Below are positions 1-6,757 of a DNA stretch of 9,993 bases, in pieces. This DNA is from CAYJPA01 sp964371945. Lineage in GTDB: Bacteria > Chloroflexota > Chloroflexia > Thermomicrobiales > UBA6265. Both the position numbers and the translations under genes were made by a program. Under the pieces are notes generated by a model, which was not told the DNA's origin, did no database searches, and saw only the letters and a program-made list of their open reading frames with translations. Positions within the stretch are counted from its first letter, which is position 1; every line of letters begins with the position of its first letter. The stretch spans positions 1 to 9,993 of the forward strand of contig CAYJPA010000126.1 in the NCBI GenBank assembly GCA_964371945.1. Direction: 5' to 3'.

Positions 1-64
1 GTACGGCGAGACGCGCTCCCTGATACACCGAATAAGAATGCACGTTTCATAATTGACCGTGCTA

Positions 65-95
65 CCCCGACGAAACCCTTCCAGGGTTGAGGACG
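65..95. repeat. Short palindromic repeat element, copy 1
   Basis: The core at 74-88 is AACCCT-TCC-AGGGTT, a 6-bp perfect stem with a 3-base loop, flanked by GACGA on the left and GAGGAC on the right. A related element lies about 195 bp further on in the same orientation. It sits in DNA without a convincing gene, so it may be a small dispersed intergenic repeat. Its function is unknown. Confidence 0.35.
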
Positions 96-237
96 ACGGG
101 CGGGGTCGATGTCACAAAATGTCACAGGTTGGAGTGGTGAGTGATTGGAAGTCCATGATTCATTGCGAATCGCATCGTGTTCATTTGTAATGTGGATATT
201 GTCTATACAGATTCTACTTATCCCAAGATGAGCGTGC

Positions 238-290
238 CCCGGGTTGAAACCCAAGGCTAAGATCACAAAACCCCTGCGAGGGTTCCGACA
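238..290. repeat. Short palindromic repeat element, copy 2 (compound)
   Basis: Two palindromes lie close together: GGGTT-GA-AACCC at 241-252 and AACCC-CTGCGA-GGGTT at 269-284. The second shares the AAACCC...AGGGTT core with the element at 65-95. No T-run follows, so a terminator role is not supported. A dispersed intergenic repeat is the simplest reading. Confidence 0.35.
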
Positions 291-469
291 GACGATCGGC
301 ACGTGGGGCACGACGGGCCGTTCGATTTCACCGCCGGAGCCGTGCTCACCGTTGTCCTATTCGTCGGAGTAGAGCGCGTCGGAACCGAAGAATGCGGTTG
401 TCCGGTCTTCGGCGAATTGAAAGTGGGCGTCGCTGAGCATGCCAGTCGCCGACGGTGATTGACCAACGC

Positions 470-676
470 TCAATGTTGATTCGTATGTACCATGATAGTG
501 CTTGCAGAAGGAGAATCGGACTCGGGGAGTCTGCTGAAATGCTGGGGATGGTCGTGGGTGAAGATGAAGGTTCTGACCAATTGGTTGATCTCTTCCGCAA
601 TGACGGCGGCGAAACGGCGCGTTCGGACGGTAGTATCCAGGGTGTCCTTCGGGCTGACGCGGTGATCCGCGGGTGA
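470..676 (-). pseudogene. Possible relic of a metallo-beta-lactamase-fold gene
   Basis: Read on the minus strand, one frame gives DTTVRTRRFAAVIAEEINQL followed by VRTFIFTHDHPQHF and then runs to a TGA at 472-470. The layout of a beta strand ending in DTT, a helix rich in A/I/E, then a strand leading to THDHPQH resembles the first metal-binding motif (THxHxDH) of the metallo-beta-lactamase fold, with Gln in place of the final Asp. Upstream frames (about 680-830) contain pieces such as HFVVIARPEPYS that would fit the fold's N-terminus only if frames are switched. No intact start, second His motif or later metal ligand can be placed. This could be a frame-shifted relic or a chance resemblance; I lean weakly to a relic. 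Confidence 0.25.
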
Positions 677-1052
677 GGATGATGTCGTGGCCGTGGCCTT
701 TGCCTAGGACGTGGGATGGTGTTCGGGACGAGATCGAGTACGGTTCGGGGCGGGCGATAACGACGAAGTGTTCATGTGATCTTCGCAGTTCGGGACGAGC
801 CTTTGCGGTCCTTCCGAGGTTGGACATGTTAAGTTGGGCGACGCACGAATCATCACGGGCGAGCTGGAGACCTGGGACACTCGTTGAGGAGTCGCGTTCC
901 CGCGTTTTGTGGAGATTAGGTTAGCTTTGTGGAGTGCTACGCAGTCGCTCAGAAGTAATTTCACATTCAATGCGTTGCAAAATCAACGTAACCCAACTGG
1001 CCTCGAGCGAGGGGGCAGTCGACTTTTCGCTAATAGTTCGCGCAAAGTAAGT
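677..1052. other. No gene recognised
   Basis: Short open frames occur on both strands, but none has a recognisable domain, a good ribosome binding site or coding-like codon bias. Part of it up to about 830 may be further remains of the metallo-beta-lactamase-like relic in a different frame. Confidence 0.45.
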
Positions 1053-1565
1053 TCATGGCCAGATACCCCAAATCGAAACACGCTCGAAGCCGGAAAGCTT
1101 GAGTAATGTCTCAGGCACATCCCGAAAGAACTCTTGACGATTCTGATTTGGGCCGGGAGGATGCTGTCTCCATCGGCTCAAATTCGTAAGTTCGGGATCT
1201 ATGTCCGCCCATAGATCCACGGGGTGATTGATCAGGCCCGCATCGGCCAAACCTAAACCACCTAATTCGTCATTGATCCATGGCTGCGACTCGGCCGAAG
1301 TAACCCCCGATTGCCTCAGCAACCGTTGAACCATTCCGGTCGCAATCCGAAGCAAGAGCAGTGCCCGGGAGATCAACTGGATGTGGGCGCCTGCAGCATA
1401 TATGACGTCCCCTTTATTCGCTTCAGTTAATACAATTGGGTCATTCTGGTCCGGAGCGACTCTGTTCAAAAAGTTGGCCCAGTTTACGGCGGCCCGGCCA
1501 GTGTAGAGAGCCTGGCACGCGGTCTCGACCAGGCAGTCGCCGTGGATGAAACCTGAGCGTCCGCT
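1053..1565 (-). pseudogene. In-frame continuation of the SH3 gene beyond the amber codon
   Basis: The same frame as the SH3 protein stays open for 170 codons after the TAG, ending at TGA (1055-1053). Its first 14 residues, SGRSGFIHGDCLVE, complete the second SH3 repeat, so at least this part was once translated with the upstream piece. The rest (starting TACQALYTGRAAVNWANFLN) has no domain I recognise, no membrane segment and no repeats; its codons are less GC-rich than those of the SH3 part. It may be a true C-terminal domain or DNA fused after the original end. Confidence 0.4.
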
Positions 1566-1967
1566 CTACTCGACCGGGTAGAAGCCGTTCGTGATCGTGC
1601 CCTTGATCGGAACGACGGTGCCGTTCTGAGCGATCCCGATCACGCTGCTGGTGATGTTGGCCGCGGATCGGAAATTGAGGGTGCTGGTAACGTTCGCGTG
1701 GTCTCCGGACGTGAGTCCGCTGCTCGGTGCGGGAACCGCCGGCGGCGTTGCGGCTGTCGCGACCAGGAAGTCCCGGTGAATGAACTCGCTCAGGCTCTGT
1801 GATTTCACGGCGATCCAGTCGCCGGTGCCACCGGATCGGACGGTGACGACCGCGCGTTCGCTGACGACCGTAAGCACGGAAGCCGACGAGCTTGCATTCG
1901 AACGGAGTCGCACTCCGGTGCCATTGGTGCCGTTCACTTTGGCCGAATCGCCATTCATCCCGTGCAT
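1566..1967 (-). CDS. SH3-repeat protein, cut short by an amber codon
   Basis: The 133-residue product carries two bacterial SH3 (SH3b/SH3_3) repeats. The first is at about residues 16-68 (VRLRSNASSSASVLTVV ... FIHRDFL) and the second at about 88-133 (STLNFRSAANITSSVIGIAQ ... NGFYPVE). Such repeats usually bind peptidoglycan or other wall components in exported proteins. The ATG at 1967 has GGGAG seven bases upstream, and an in-frame TGA lies eleven codons before it, so the reading cannot start much earlier; there is no signal peptide. Translation ends at TAG (1568-1566) directly after PVE. The next codons in frame give SGRSGFIHGDCLVE, the normal end of an SH3 repeat (consensus roughly W-x-G-R-x-G-W-V-H), so the TAG replaces the expected Trp. 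Probably a decaying gene that lost its export signal and acquired a nonsense mutation. Readthrough is the alternative. Confidence 0.6.
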   Translation of the reverse strand: MHGMNGDSAKVNGTNGTGVRLRSNASSSASVLTVVSERAVVTVRSGGTGDWIAVKSQSLSEFIHRDFLVATAATPPAVPAPSSGLTSGDHANVTSTLNFRSAANITSSVIGIAQNGTVVPIKGTITNGFYPVE

Positions 1968-2284
1968 CCGTAGGCTCCCACCACGTTGGATTGGTCACAA
2001 GTTAAGGCTTTTGCATGGCTGTCAAGGTCGATTCTGCGGTCGCAATTGATCCGATGGCAGACAGCGAACGAGTCAAGGGCATCCGATTGTTCGTCAATCT
2101 CGGTTCGAACGCCGCTGCCATCGCCAGATCGTGCCATTGTCCGCTTCAGTACCGTCGTCAGTGTCGTTGATCGACCGTCGAATTCCGCCTTGACGAAGCT
2201 GGAAATTGCTTAACTTGTAGCCCATCACCACGTTGCCGATTCACATCTGTTGCAAATCATCTCCCCAGGATCGCCGCTCGGGCA

Positions 2285-2408
2285 CGGGCCGATTCACACA
2301 ATGCCAAACGAATGCACTTGAAGCGAAGGCAGGGCCATCGCATCTAGTTATGGAAAGTCGATAATCGGGTTCGGTCGTCGTTTTGCTCTGCTCGGGCCGA
2401 TTGACACA
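2285..2408 (+). repeat. Near-identical 16-bp direct repeat pair
   Basis: CGGGCCGATTCACACA at 2285-2300 and CGGGCCGATTGACACA at 2393-2408 differ at one base and lie 108 bp apart on the same strand. They stand several hundred bases upstream of the glycine-rich gene. They could be paired protein-binding sites or remains of a duplication. Confidence 0.4.
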
Positions 2409-2578
2409 CGAATCGAACAAAATCGACGATCCCAGATCGACTGAACCGCGAGCTAATCATTCAATTCCCGACACTTGCGCGCCGATTTCGCCGGGTATCA
2501 GTGCTCCGGCATGAAACGACCGCCCGCGGTTGCCAGTTGTGAGCAGATTTAGATGCGATAGCCCTGGAAGCGAAGGCA
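2320..2578. repeat. Inverted 15-bp pair linked to a direct 12-bp pair
   Basis: GAAGCGAAGGCA occurs at 2320-2331 and again at 2567-2578. Immediately beside these, AGGGCCATCGCATCT (2331-2345) matches the reverse complement of AGATGCGATAGCCCT (2551-2565) at 14 of 15 positions. The mix of direct and inverted words at both ends of about 260 bp may be the remains of a small mobile or duplicated element. No transposase fragment is visible inside. Confidence 0.35.
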
Positions 2579-2837
2579 TCCCAATTGCGACGCAACCGCC
2601 CAGGTGCTATTGTGCAAAGCCAGAGACGACGTTTCTCTGCACGTGATCGATCGCGGAATCCGGATGCTGTCGTCCGATCGGCGGGGACACACTGGGCCGG
2701 AGTGCCCTGGTAGTCGCCATAGACGACCGACAAGGTCGACCGACGACGAGTGCGCGGCCTAGCTCGCCACCGGTCTCTTCTCTTCCTGATTGGGTTAGTA
2801 GTGGGCTGCTTTGGTCGTTCAGGGTGAATATTCGATT

Positions 2838-2841
2838 GGAG
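2838..2841 (+). promoter_or_regulatory. Ribosome binding site fixing the glycine-rich gene start
   Basis: GGAG ends eight bases before the ATG at 2850. An in-frame TTG at 2811 would add 13 residues in front of the Tat leader and has no comparable site, so the ATG is preferred. Confidence 0.6.
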
Positions 2842-2849
2842 TTGTCGCA

Positions 2850-3983
2850 ATGACCAGAAGTGAACTGCTCGATGGCTATGTCAATGGGCGTATTACCCGC
2901 CGAGCCTTCATTCGCGGTCTGGTCGGGCTCGGATTCTCGGTCGCGGTCGCGAGCGCCCATGCGGCGGCTCTCCAACCGAAAAGCGCCGCCGCGGCTGGTT
3001 TGCGGAGAAGCCCGGTCGCCAGCGCATCCTTTCAGGACGACGAGTTCTACGACGGGGGCGACGGCGGAGATGCGGCCTCCGGGGACACAGACGGCGGTGG
3101 CAATCAGGGCGGCGATGCCACCAGCGGAGACGTAACGGGCGGTGGCGCCGGCTCCATCACCCAGGGTGGCGGCAATTACGGTGGCGATGGCACCGGCGCA
3201 CCCGGAACTGGCGGCAGTTCGGCCGGCGGCAATGCAGCGGGTGGTAACGCTCAGGGCAGCAGCAGCAGTTCCGGGAACACAACCGGCGGGTCGACCCAGG
3301 GCGGCGGCAACGCCGGGGGCACCGGCGGCAGCGCGACTGGCGGCAACGGTGTCGGCGGCGACGCCCAGGGCGGAGACGGCGGCACGTCGCAGGGTGGCAA
3401 TTCCACCGGCGGCTCCGGCGGAAGCGGTGGTTCCGGCGGCGGTGCGGGAAGCGGCACCAGTGGTAATGCAACCGGCGGTCACGGCGGCAACGCGAGCGGA
3501 TCCTCGAGCTCGGGCGGATCGAGCACAAGCGGAAGCACCGCGGACAGAGGCGGCAATGCCACCACGGGTGGCGCCGGCGGCGGCACCGGCGGCACCGGCG
3601 GCGGCGGAGGGTCCGGCGCGAGTGGTTCGGGCGGCAGCGCCGGCTCTGGTGGCGGTTCCGCTGCAGCGGGAGGCGGCGCCGGCGGTGACGCGGGCGCCGG
3701 GTCCGGCGGCGGGGCATCTGGCGACACTTCCGGTGAGTCGGCATCTGGCGGCGCCGCGACCGGTGGGGATGCAAGCGGCGGCGGCGCCACGGGCGGATCG
3801 AGCGGAGCCGGTGGTACCGGCACCGCAGGCGCGGGAACCGGCGGTGATGCTGGGGGATCGACGACCGGCCCCGCCACGACCGGCGGCAACGCAACTGGTG
3901 GCACCACCACCGGCGGAAGCGTTGTCAGCGTTACCGACGGCAGCGACGCCACCGGCGGAGACGGCGGCGACGGCGGCCCGTAG
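2850..3983 (+). CDS. Tat-exported, extremely glycine-rich protein
   Basis: The 377-residue product begins with a twin-arginine leader: TRRAFIRG at residues 16-23, then a hydrophobic stretch (LVGLGFSVAVASAHAAA, 24-40) with likely cleavage after AHA near residue 38. Folded or cofactor-bearing proteins usually take this route out of the cell. After an acidic linker (DDEFYDGGD, 63-71) nearly all the rest is Gly with Ser, Thr, Ala, Asn and Asp in short GG-x-x units such as GGNA, GGDA and TGGS. Cys is absent and aromatic residues almost absent. No sorting signal, membrane anchor or catalytic domain is seen. Such low-complexity chains are often surface or matrix proteins, superficially like mycobacterial PE-PGRS tails, but with no PE domain. 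It stands alone on the plus strand and converges on the VanW/LCP operon. Function is unknown; a surface or wall-associated role is inference. Confidence 0.85.
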   Translation: MTRSELLDGYVNGRITRRAFIRGLVGLGFSVAVASAHAAALQPKSAAAAGLRRSPVASASFQDDEFYDGGDGGDAASGDTDGGGNQGGDATSGDVTGGGAGSITQGGGNYGGDGTGAPGTGGSSAGGNAAGGNAQGSSSSSGNTTGGSTQGGGNAGGTGGSATGGNGVGGDAQGGDGGTSQGGNSTGGSGGSGGSGGGAGSGTSGNATGGHGGNASGSSSSGGSSTSGSTADRGGNATTGGAGGGTGGTGGGGGSGASGSGGSAGSGGGSAAAGGGAGGDAGAGSGGGASGDTSGESASGGAATGGDASGGGATGGSSGAGGTGTAGAGTGGDAGGSTTGPATTGGNATGGTTTGGSVVSVTDGSDATGGDGGDGGP

Positions 3984-4095
3984 CGCTCATTTACGTCCGT
4001 AACCAGCAGACTCGTAACGTTTCAGGTGAAGGTGTCGGGCGAATTGCCCGGCCCCATTGACATCCAGCGAAGCTCGCCGAGTTGTGAACCGTAGC

Positions 4096-4115
4096 GCGGG
4101 AGCTCCGTATCCCGC
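4096..4115. terminator. Hairpin in the convergent gap (first of three)
   Basis: GCGGGA at 4096-4101 pairs with TCCCGC at 4110-4115 around an 8-base loop. It lies about 110 bases after the stop of the glycine-rich gene and also downstream of the oppositely oriented 832-residue gene. No T-run follows on either strand, so a termination role is tentative. Confidence 0.3.
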
Positions 4116-4141
4116 CGTGCTCTCCGCTCAACAGAGGTCCA

Positions 4142-4166
4142 TCGTCAGTCCCTCCGGGACTGACGA
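4142..4166. terminator. Strong perfect hairpin in the convergent gap
   Basis: TCGTCAGTCCC and GGGACTGACGA form an 11-bp perfect stem with a 3-base TCC loop. It lies between two convergent genes and can fold in transcripts from either strand. The lack of a T-run is common for high-GC terminators, so it is a reasonable bidirectional terminator candidate. mRNA 3'-end protection is an alternative. Confidence 0.5.
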
Positions 4167-4170
4167 GCGT

Positions 4171-4197
4171 GAGCACGGGACTTCGAGTTCCGTGTTC
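4171..4197 (-). terminator. Hairpin just after the operon's last stop codon
   Basis: GAGCACGGGAC and GTTCCGTGTTC form an 11-bp stem containing G-T wobbles around the loop TTCGA. On the minus strand it begins four bases after the TAA (4204-4202) of the GT2-GT2-LCP gene, which is ideal placement for a transcript end. The 4142-4166 hairpin follows four bases further on, giving a tandem pair. Confidence 0.5.
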
Positions 4198-4201
4198 GGT
4201 C

Positions 4202-6700
4202 TTAGTTCGTCGAGCGTTCGAGGGCGGTCGTAAGCTCGGCTTCGGTCCGGGTTTCGAGCTTCTCCCGGACAAAGGTGCGGATCTTTTCGTCATCGCCCTT
4301 CCATATGAAGAGGCCAGTCTTCGTTTTGCCCTCGCGCAGCAGCGGCGGTGACAGCCTGGCGGAGCTGATCTGATCGCGCGGGGTCGTCGCCGCGGCCAGC
4401 AGCAGGAGCAGCCCTCGCACCGGTGTGACACTCGTCTGCACCACCCGCCGCGCGGTTCGAAACGCATTGATCGCTTCCACCGGCGAGCGGATTGCCTTCG
4501 CGCGCTCCAGCATCGCGAGCCCGATTCGGATCTGCCGGGCTCTGCGGGCAGTATCGCTGTCACGCTGCCGAAGCCTCGCGTACTTCAATGCGCGATCGCC
4601 ATCCATCACCTGTTTACCGGCTTCGAACTTCAGCGTGCCGATCGAGGTGCCGTCATCTTCTTTCCATTCGGACGTGTCTTCGATCGGCTCGGGTACGTCG
4701 ACTTCGACTCCACCCATTGCATCGATCAACTCCATGAAACCGTCGAAATCGAGCACCACGAAGTCGTCGATAAGGATCTCGAACCGCTTACGGACCGTTT
4801 CAACCAACAGGCGGGCGCCAGCGTCCCGATCATTCGTGTCCCGCCACGCGCCGATTTGAAACGCGCCGTTGATGCGGCTCACCCCGTGTCCCGGAATGGT
4901 TGCCTGCAAATCCCGGGGAATGCTGAGGATTCGGATGCGGTGACTGATCAGATCGAACCGAACGAGCATGAGCACATCGGCTCGACCGCCGATTTTCTTG
5001 CCGGACCATCGGTCCAACCCGGCGACAAGCACCGTGTACACCGGTTTCCCGCGCAGGAGCAGTGCTTTTCGCAGTCCCAATTCGGGTTTGAGGATTTCGT
5101 ACCAGGTCCCGAGCCAGGCCGCGGTGGCGCCTGCCTGAACCAGCGGGTACACCCGTTCGAAATGCGCCCTGGCATCGGCGTCACCCCAGGATTCGACGTG
5201 CCGCCGGGTCATATCGAGGCGCTTCTGGATCTGCTTCGAAAAGAGCGAATTGAACGTTTTTCGCGTCAGCAGGTTGCCTCGCTCCCGCCGTTGATCCAGC
5301 AAAATCCGTCCGAATCCGCGTCCCCGCCGGAAGTGGTGCCGCACCAGTTTCGGCGCGGTTCGGCACGGGCTGTGGTGGATCAGGGTGACATCTTGCGCTC
5401 GGTAGGCGACCAAGCCCCTGGCCGCGATCCGTTGATTGACCACGGTATCTTCGCCCGTTCGCATATCCTCGGGAAAGCCGCCGGCCGCCACCAACGCCTC
5501 GCGCGTGTAAGAGCAGTGAGAGGGTGCGCCTTTGAGCTCGGTCGACGGTCTCCCGGGAAGGACGGCGGAGTGATCGAGAAAATAGGACGCCCAACCCGCG
5601 TTCGTTGTCGTGCCGTTCAGCGTCGAGCCGGTGACCATTGCGTAGCCGAGATCGTGCGCCCGAATCCGTGCCTCCAGGGAGCCTGGAGGAAGCTCGACGT
5701 GGGAGCCTGGGAAACTGATGATGTCGCCACGCGCCGCCTTGAGCCCGACATTCCTCGCTTCACCTGGTAGCACGGGTTTGGACAACTCGATCAGGGTAAC
5801 CCGTGGGAATTTTGAACGGACGATGCCGGCCGTGCGATCGGAGCCGCTTGTCACGACGATGACCTCGAACGGCCACATGCATTGCTGACACACCACCGAC
5901 CCGACCGTGCGCTCGATGGTCGCCTCATTGTTCTGTGCGATCACGATCGCCGAGAGTGCGGGGTGATCCGGCGACTCGAGCTCAACATCCTCACCGAGCA
6001 AGAGAACCGGTTGGCCAGGATTGCGCGGCACCCAGGTATCGACCGTACCCTCGTCCGAAAGCAGATCACGGTAATTGTGTTGATAGCGATGGTTGGGATC
6101 GGCCTGGCGATATTTCTCGAAGCGGGCCGCTCGCCGCTCCGGCGTCAGGCTGGCGAGATGCTGAATCCGGAGGGTCGTTTTGACCCAGAGCGCACGAGGA
6201 ATCTCGCGCGGAATGGGAACGAAGTGCAGTCGCCGGGCCGGAAAGCGCAGCCCCGGCTCGAACGCGAAGAGCCGGTACACCCATAGGCCGGACCGCGAGA
6301 AATGCTGCTCATCCCCCCACATGCGAAGCACTTTGAAGCCGTATGCACAGCCCGCCAATGCCTCTTCCTCGATGAAACGCCGCAGGGCCGCGCCATCGTC
6401 GGGGTCGAGTCGCTCATCGGCATCGAGCGAGAGAATCCAATCCGGCGCGAACTCGGCGACGGCTTCAAGCAGTCGTTGCCGGTTCTCCGAGTCGTTCCAC
6501 GCGCGATAGTCCTCGCGTTGCGGATTTGAGAGCACGCGCTTAACGAGCGGTTCGTTCGCGAGCAGTTCCGCGGTACGATCGGTCGATCCGTCATCCAGCG
6601 CGACCACACCGTCCGCGAACCGGCTCACGGATTCGAAAAACCCGGGGAGATCTGAATCGCCATTGCGAACGGGAAGCAGTACGAACAACCGGACGCTCAT
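4202..6700 (-). CDS. GT2-GT2-LCP fusion: two glycosyltransferase domains plus LytR-CpsA-Psr domain
   Basis: The 832-residue protein has three parts. Residues 3-215 form a GT2 glycosyltransferase (LLPVRNGD near the start, nucleotide-sugar loop LDDGSTDRT at 35-43, metal site DAD at 93-95). Residues 248-470 form a second GT2-like domain that starts IVIAQNNEATIERT and keeps GED (416-418), but has TSGSDRT where DDGSTD is usual and FPGSH (330-334) where DxD is usual. Residues 553-735 are an LCP domain: LVAGLDR, GGRADVLML (571-579), SIPRD (593-597), SRIN (608-611), YARLRQRDSDTARRARQ (707-723). LCP enzymes move polyprenyl-phosphate-linked glycopolymers onto peptidoglycan outside the membrane and normally have an N-terminal membrane anchor; none is clear here. 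The ATG at 6700 has GAAGG eleven bases upstream. It follows the VanW gene by 57 bp, so they are probably cotranscribed. The exact sugar and acceptor cannot be read from sequence. Confidence 0.88.
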   Translation of the reverse strand: MSVRLFVLLPVRNGDSDLPGFFESVSRFADGVVALDDGSTDRTAELLANEPLVKRVLSNPQREDYRAWNDSENRQRLLEAVAEFAPDWILSLDADERLDPDDGAALRRFIEEEALAGCAYGFKVLRMWGDEQHFSRSGLWVYRLFAFEPGLRFPARRLHFVPIPREIPRALWVKTTLRIQHLASLTPERRAARFEKYRQADPNHRYQHNYRDLLSDEGTVDTWVPRNPGQPVLLLGEDVELESPDHPALSAIVIAQNNEATIERTVGSVVCQQCMWPFEVIVVTSGSDRTAGIVRSKFPRVTLIELSKPVLPGEARNVGLKAARGDIISFPGSHVELPPGSLEARIRAHDLGYAMVTGSTLNGTTTNAGWASYFLDHSAVLPGRPSTELKGAPSHCSYTREALVAAGGFPEDMRTGEDTVVNQRIAARGLVAYRAQDVTLIHHSPCRTAPKLVRHHFRRGRGFGRILLDQRRERGNLLTRKTFNSLFSKQIQKRLDMTRRHVESWGDADARAHFERVYPLVQAGATAAWLGTWYEILKPELGLRKALLLRGKPVYTVLVAGLDRWSGKKIGGRADVLMLVRFDLISHRIRILSIPRDLQATIPGHGVSRINGAFQIGAWRDTNDRDAGARLLVETVRKRFEILIDDFVVLDFDGFMELIDAMGGVEVDVPEPIEDTSEWKEDDGTSIGTLKFEAGKQVMDGDRALKYARLRQRDSDTARRARQIRIGLAMLERAKAIRSPVEAINAFRTARRVVQTSVTPVRGLLLLLAAATTPRDQISSARLSPPLLREGKTKTGLFIWKGDDEKIRTFVREKLETRTEAELTTALERSTN

Positions 6701-6757
6701 CTCGTGGTCAACCTTCGGGCTTGGTGAACGATTAAGGCGATCGAGCTCCTGCTCGCA

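Larger units (their letters stand above)
1..469. other. Gene-poor stretch
   Basis: I see no convincing gene here. Open frames on both strands are short, start without good ribosome binding sites and give proteins of mixed, non-domain-like composition. The stretch holds the two AAACCC/AGGGTT palindromes described separately. Part of it, above about 350, may be the eroded 3' end of the minus-strand relic at 470-676. Confidence 0.5.
1968..2849. other. Long intergenic stretch, no gene recognised
   Basis: About 880 bases lie between the divergent starts of the SH3 gene and the glycine-rich gene. Open frames are short and lack domains. The stretch holds repeated words: a near-perfect pair at 2285-2300 and 2393-2408, a 12-mer at 2320-2331 and 2567-2578, and an inverted pair at 2331-2345 and 2551-2565. 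A small hairpin, CAGAGA/TCTCTG, lies at 2621-2639. Promoters for both flanking genes must lie here, but I found no clear -35/-10 pair. Confidence 0.5.

Noticed and set aside
180..210. Possible promoter TTCATT with an 18-base gap to TATACA
   Set aside because: The -35 match is poor and no convincing gene starts downstream.
1441..1998. Minus-strand frame of 185 codons overlapping the SH3 gene
   Set aside because: The SH3 repeats are in the other frame. This frame is Arg/His-rich and shows no domain.
3157..3894. Long minus-strand frames opposite the glycine-rich gene (Arg/His-rich and Pro/Val-rich)
   Set aside because: They are antisense shadows of the same low-complexity repeats, with extreme composition and no ribosome binding site.
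3045..3980. Regularly repeated GGC-rich DNA, considered as a CRISPR or tandem-repeat array
   Set aside because: The units vary in length and sequence, lack spacers, and are explained by codons for Gly-rich peptide repeats.
3142..4002. Long plus-strand frame of 286 codons rich in Ala, Arg and Pro
   Set aside because: It is a frame-shifted reading of the GGC-rich repeats of the glycine-rich gene, where stop codons are rare. It lacks a leader and any domain.
4856..5770. Plus-strand frame of 304 codons inside the GT2-GT2-LCP gene
   Set aside because: The opposite strand carries clear GT2 and LCP motifs over this whole stretch, so this is an antisense shadow.
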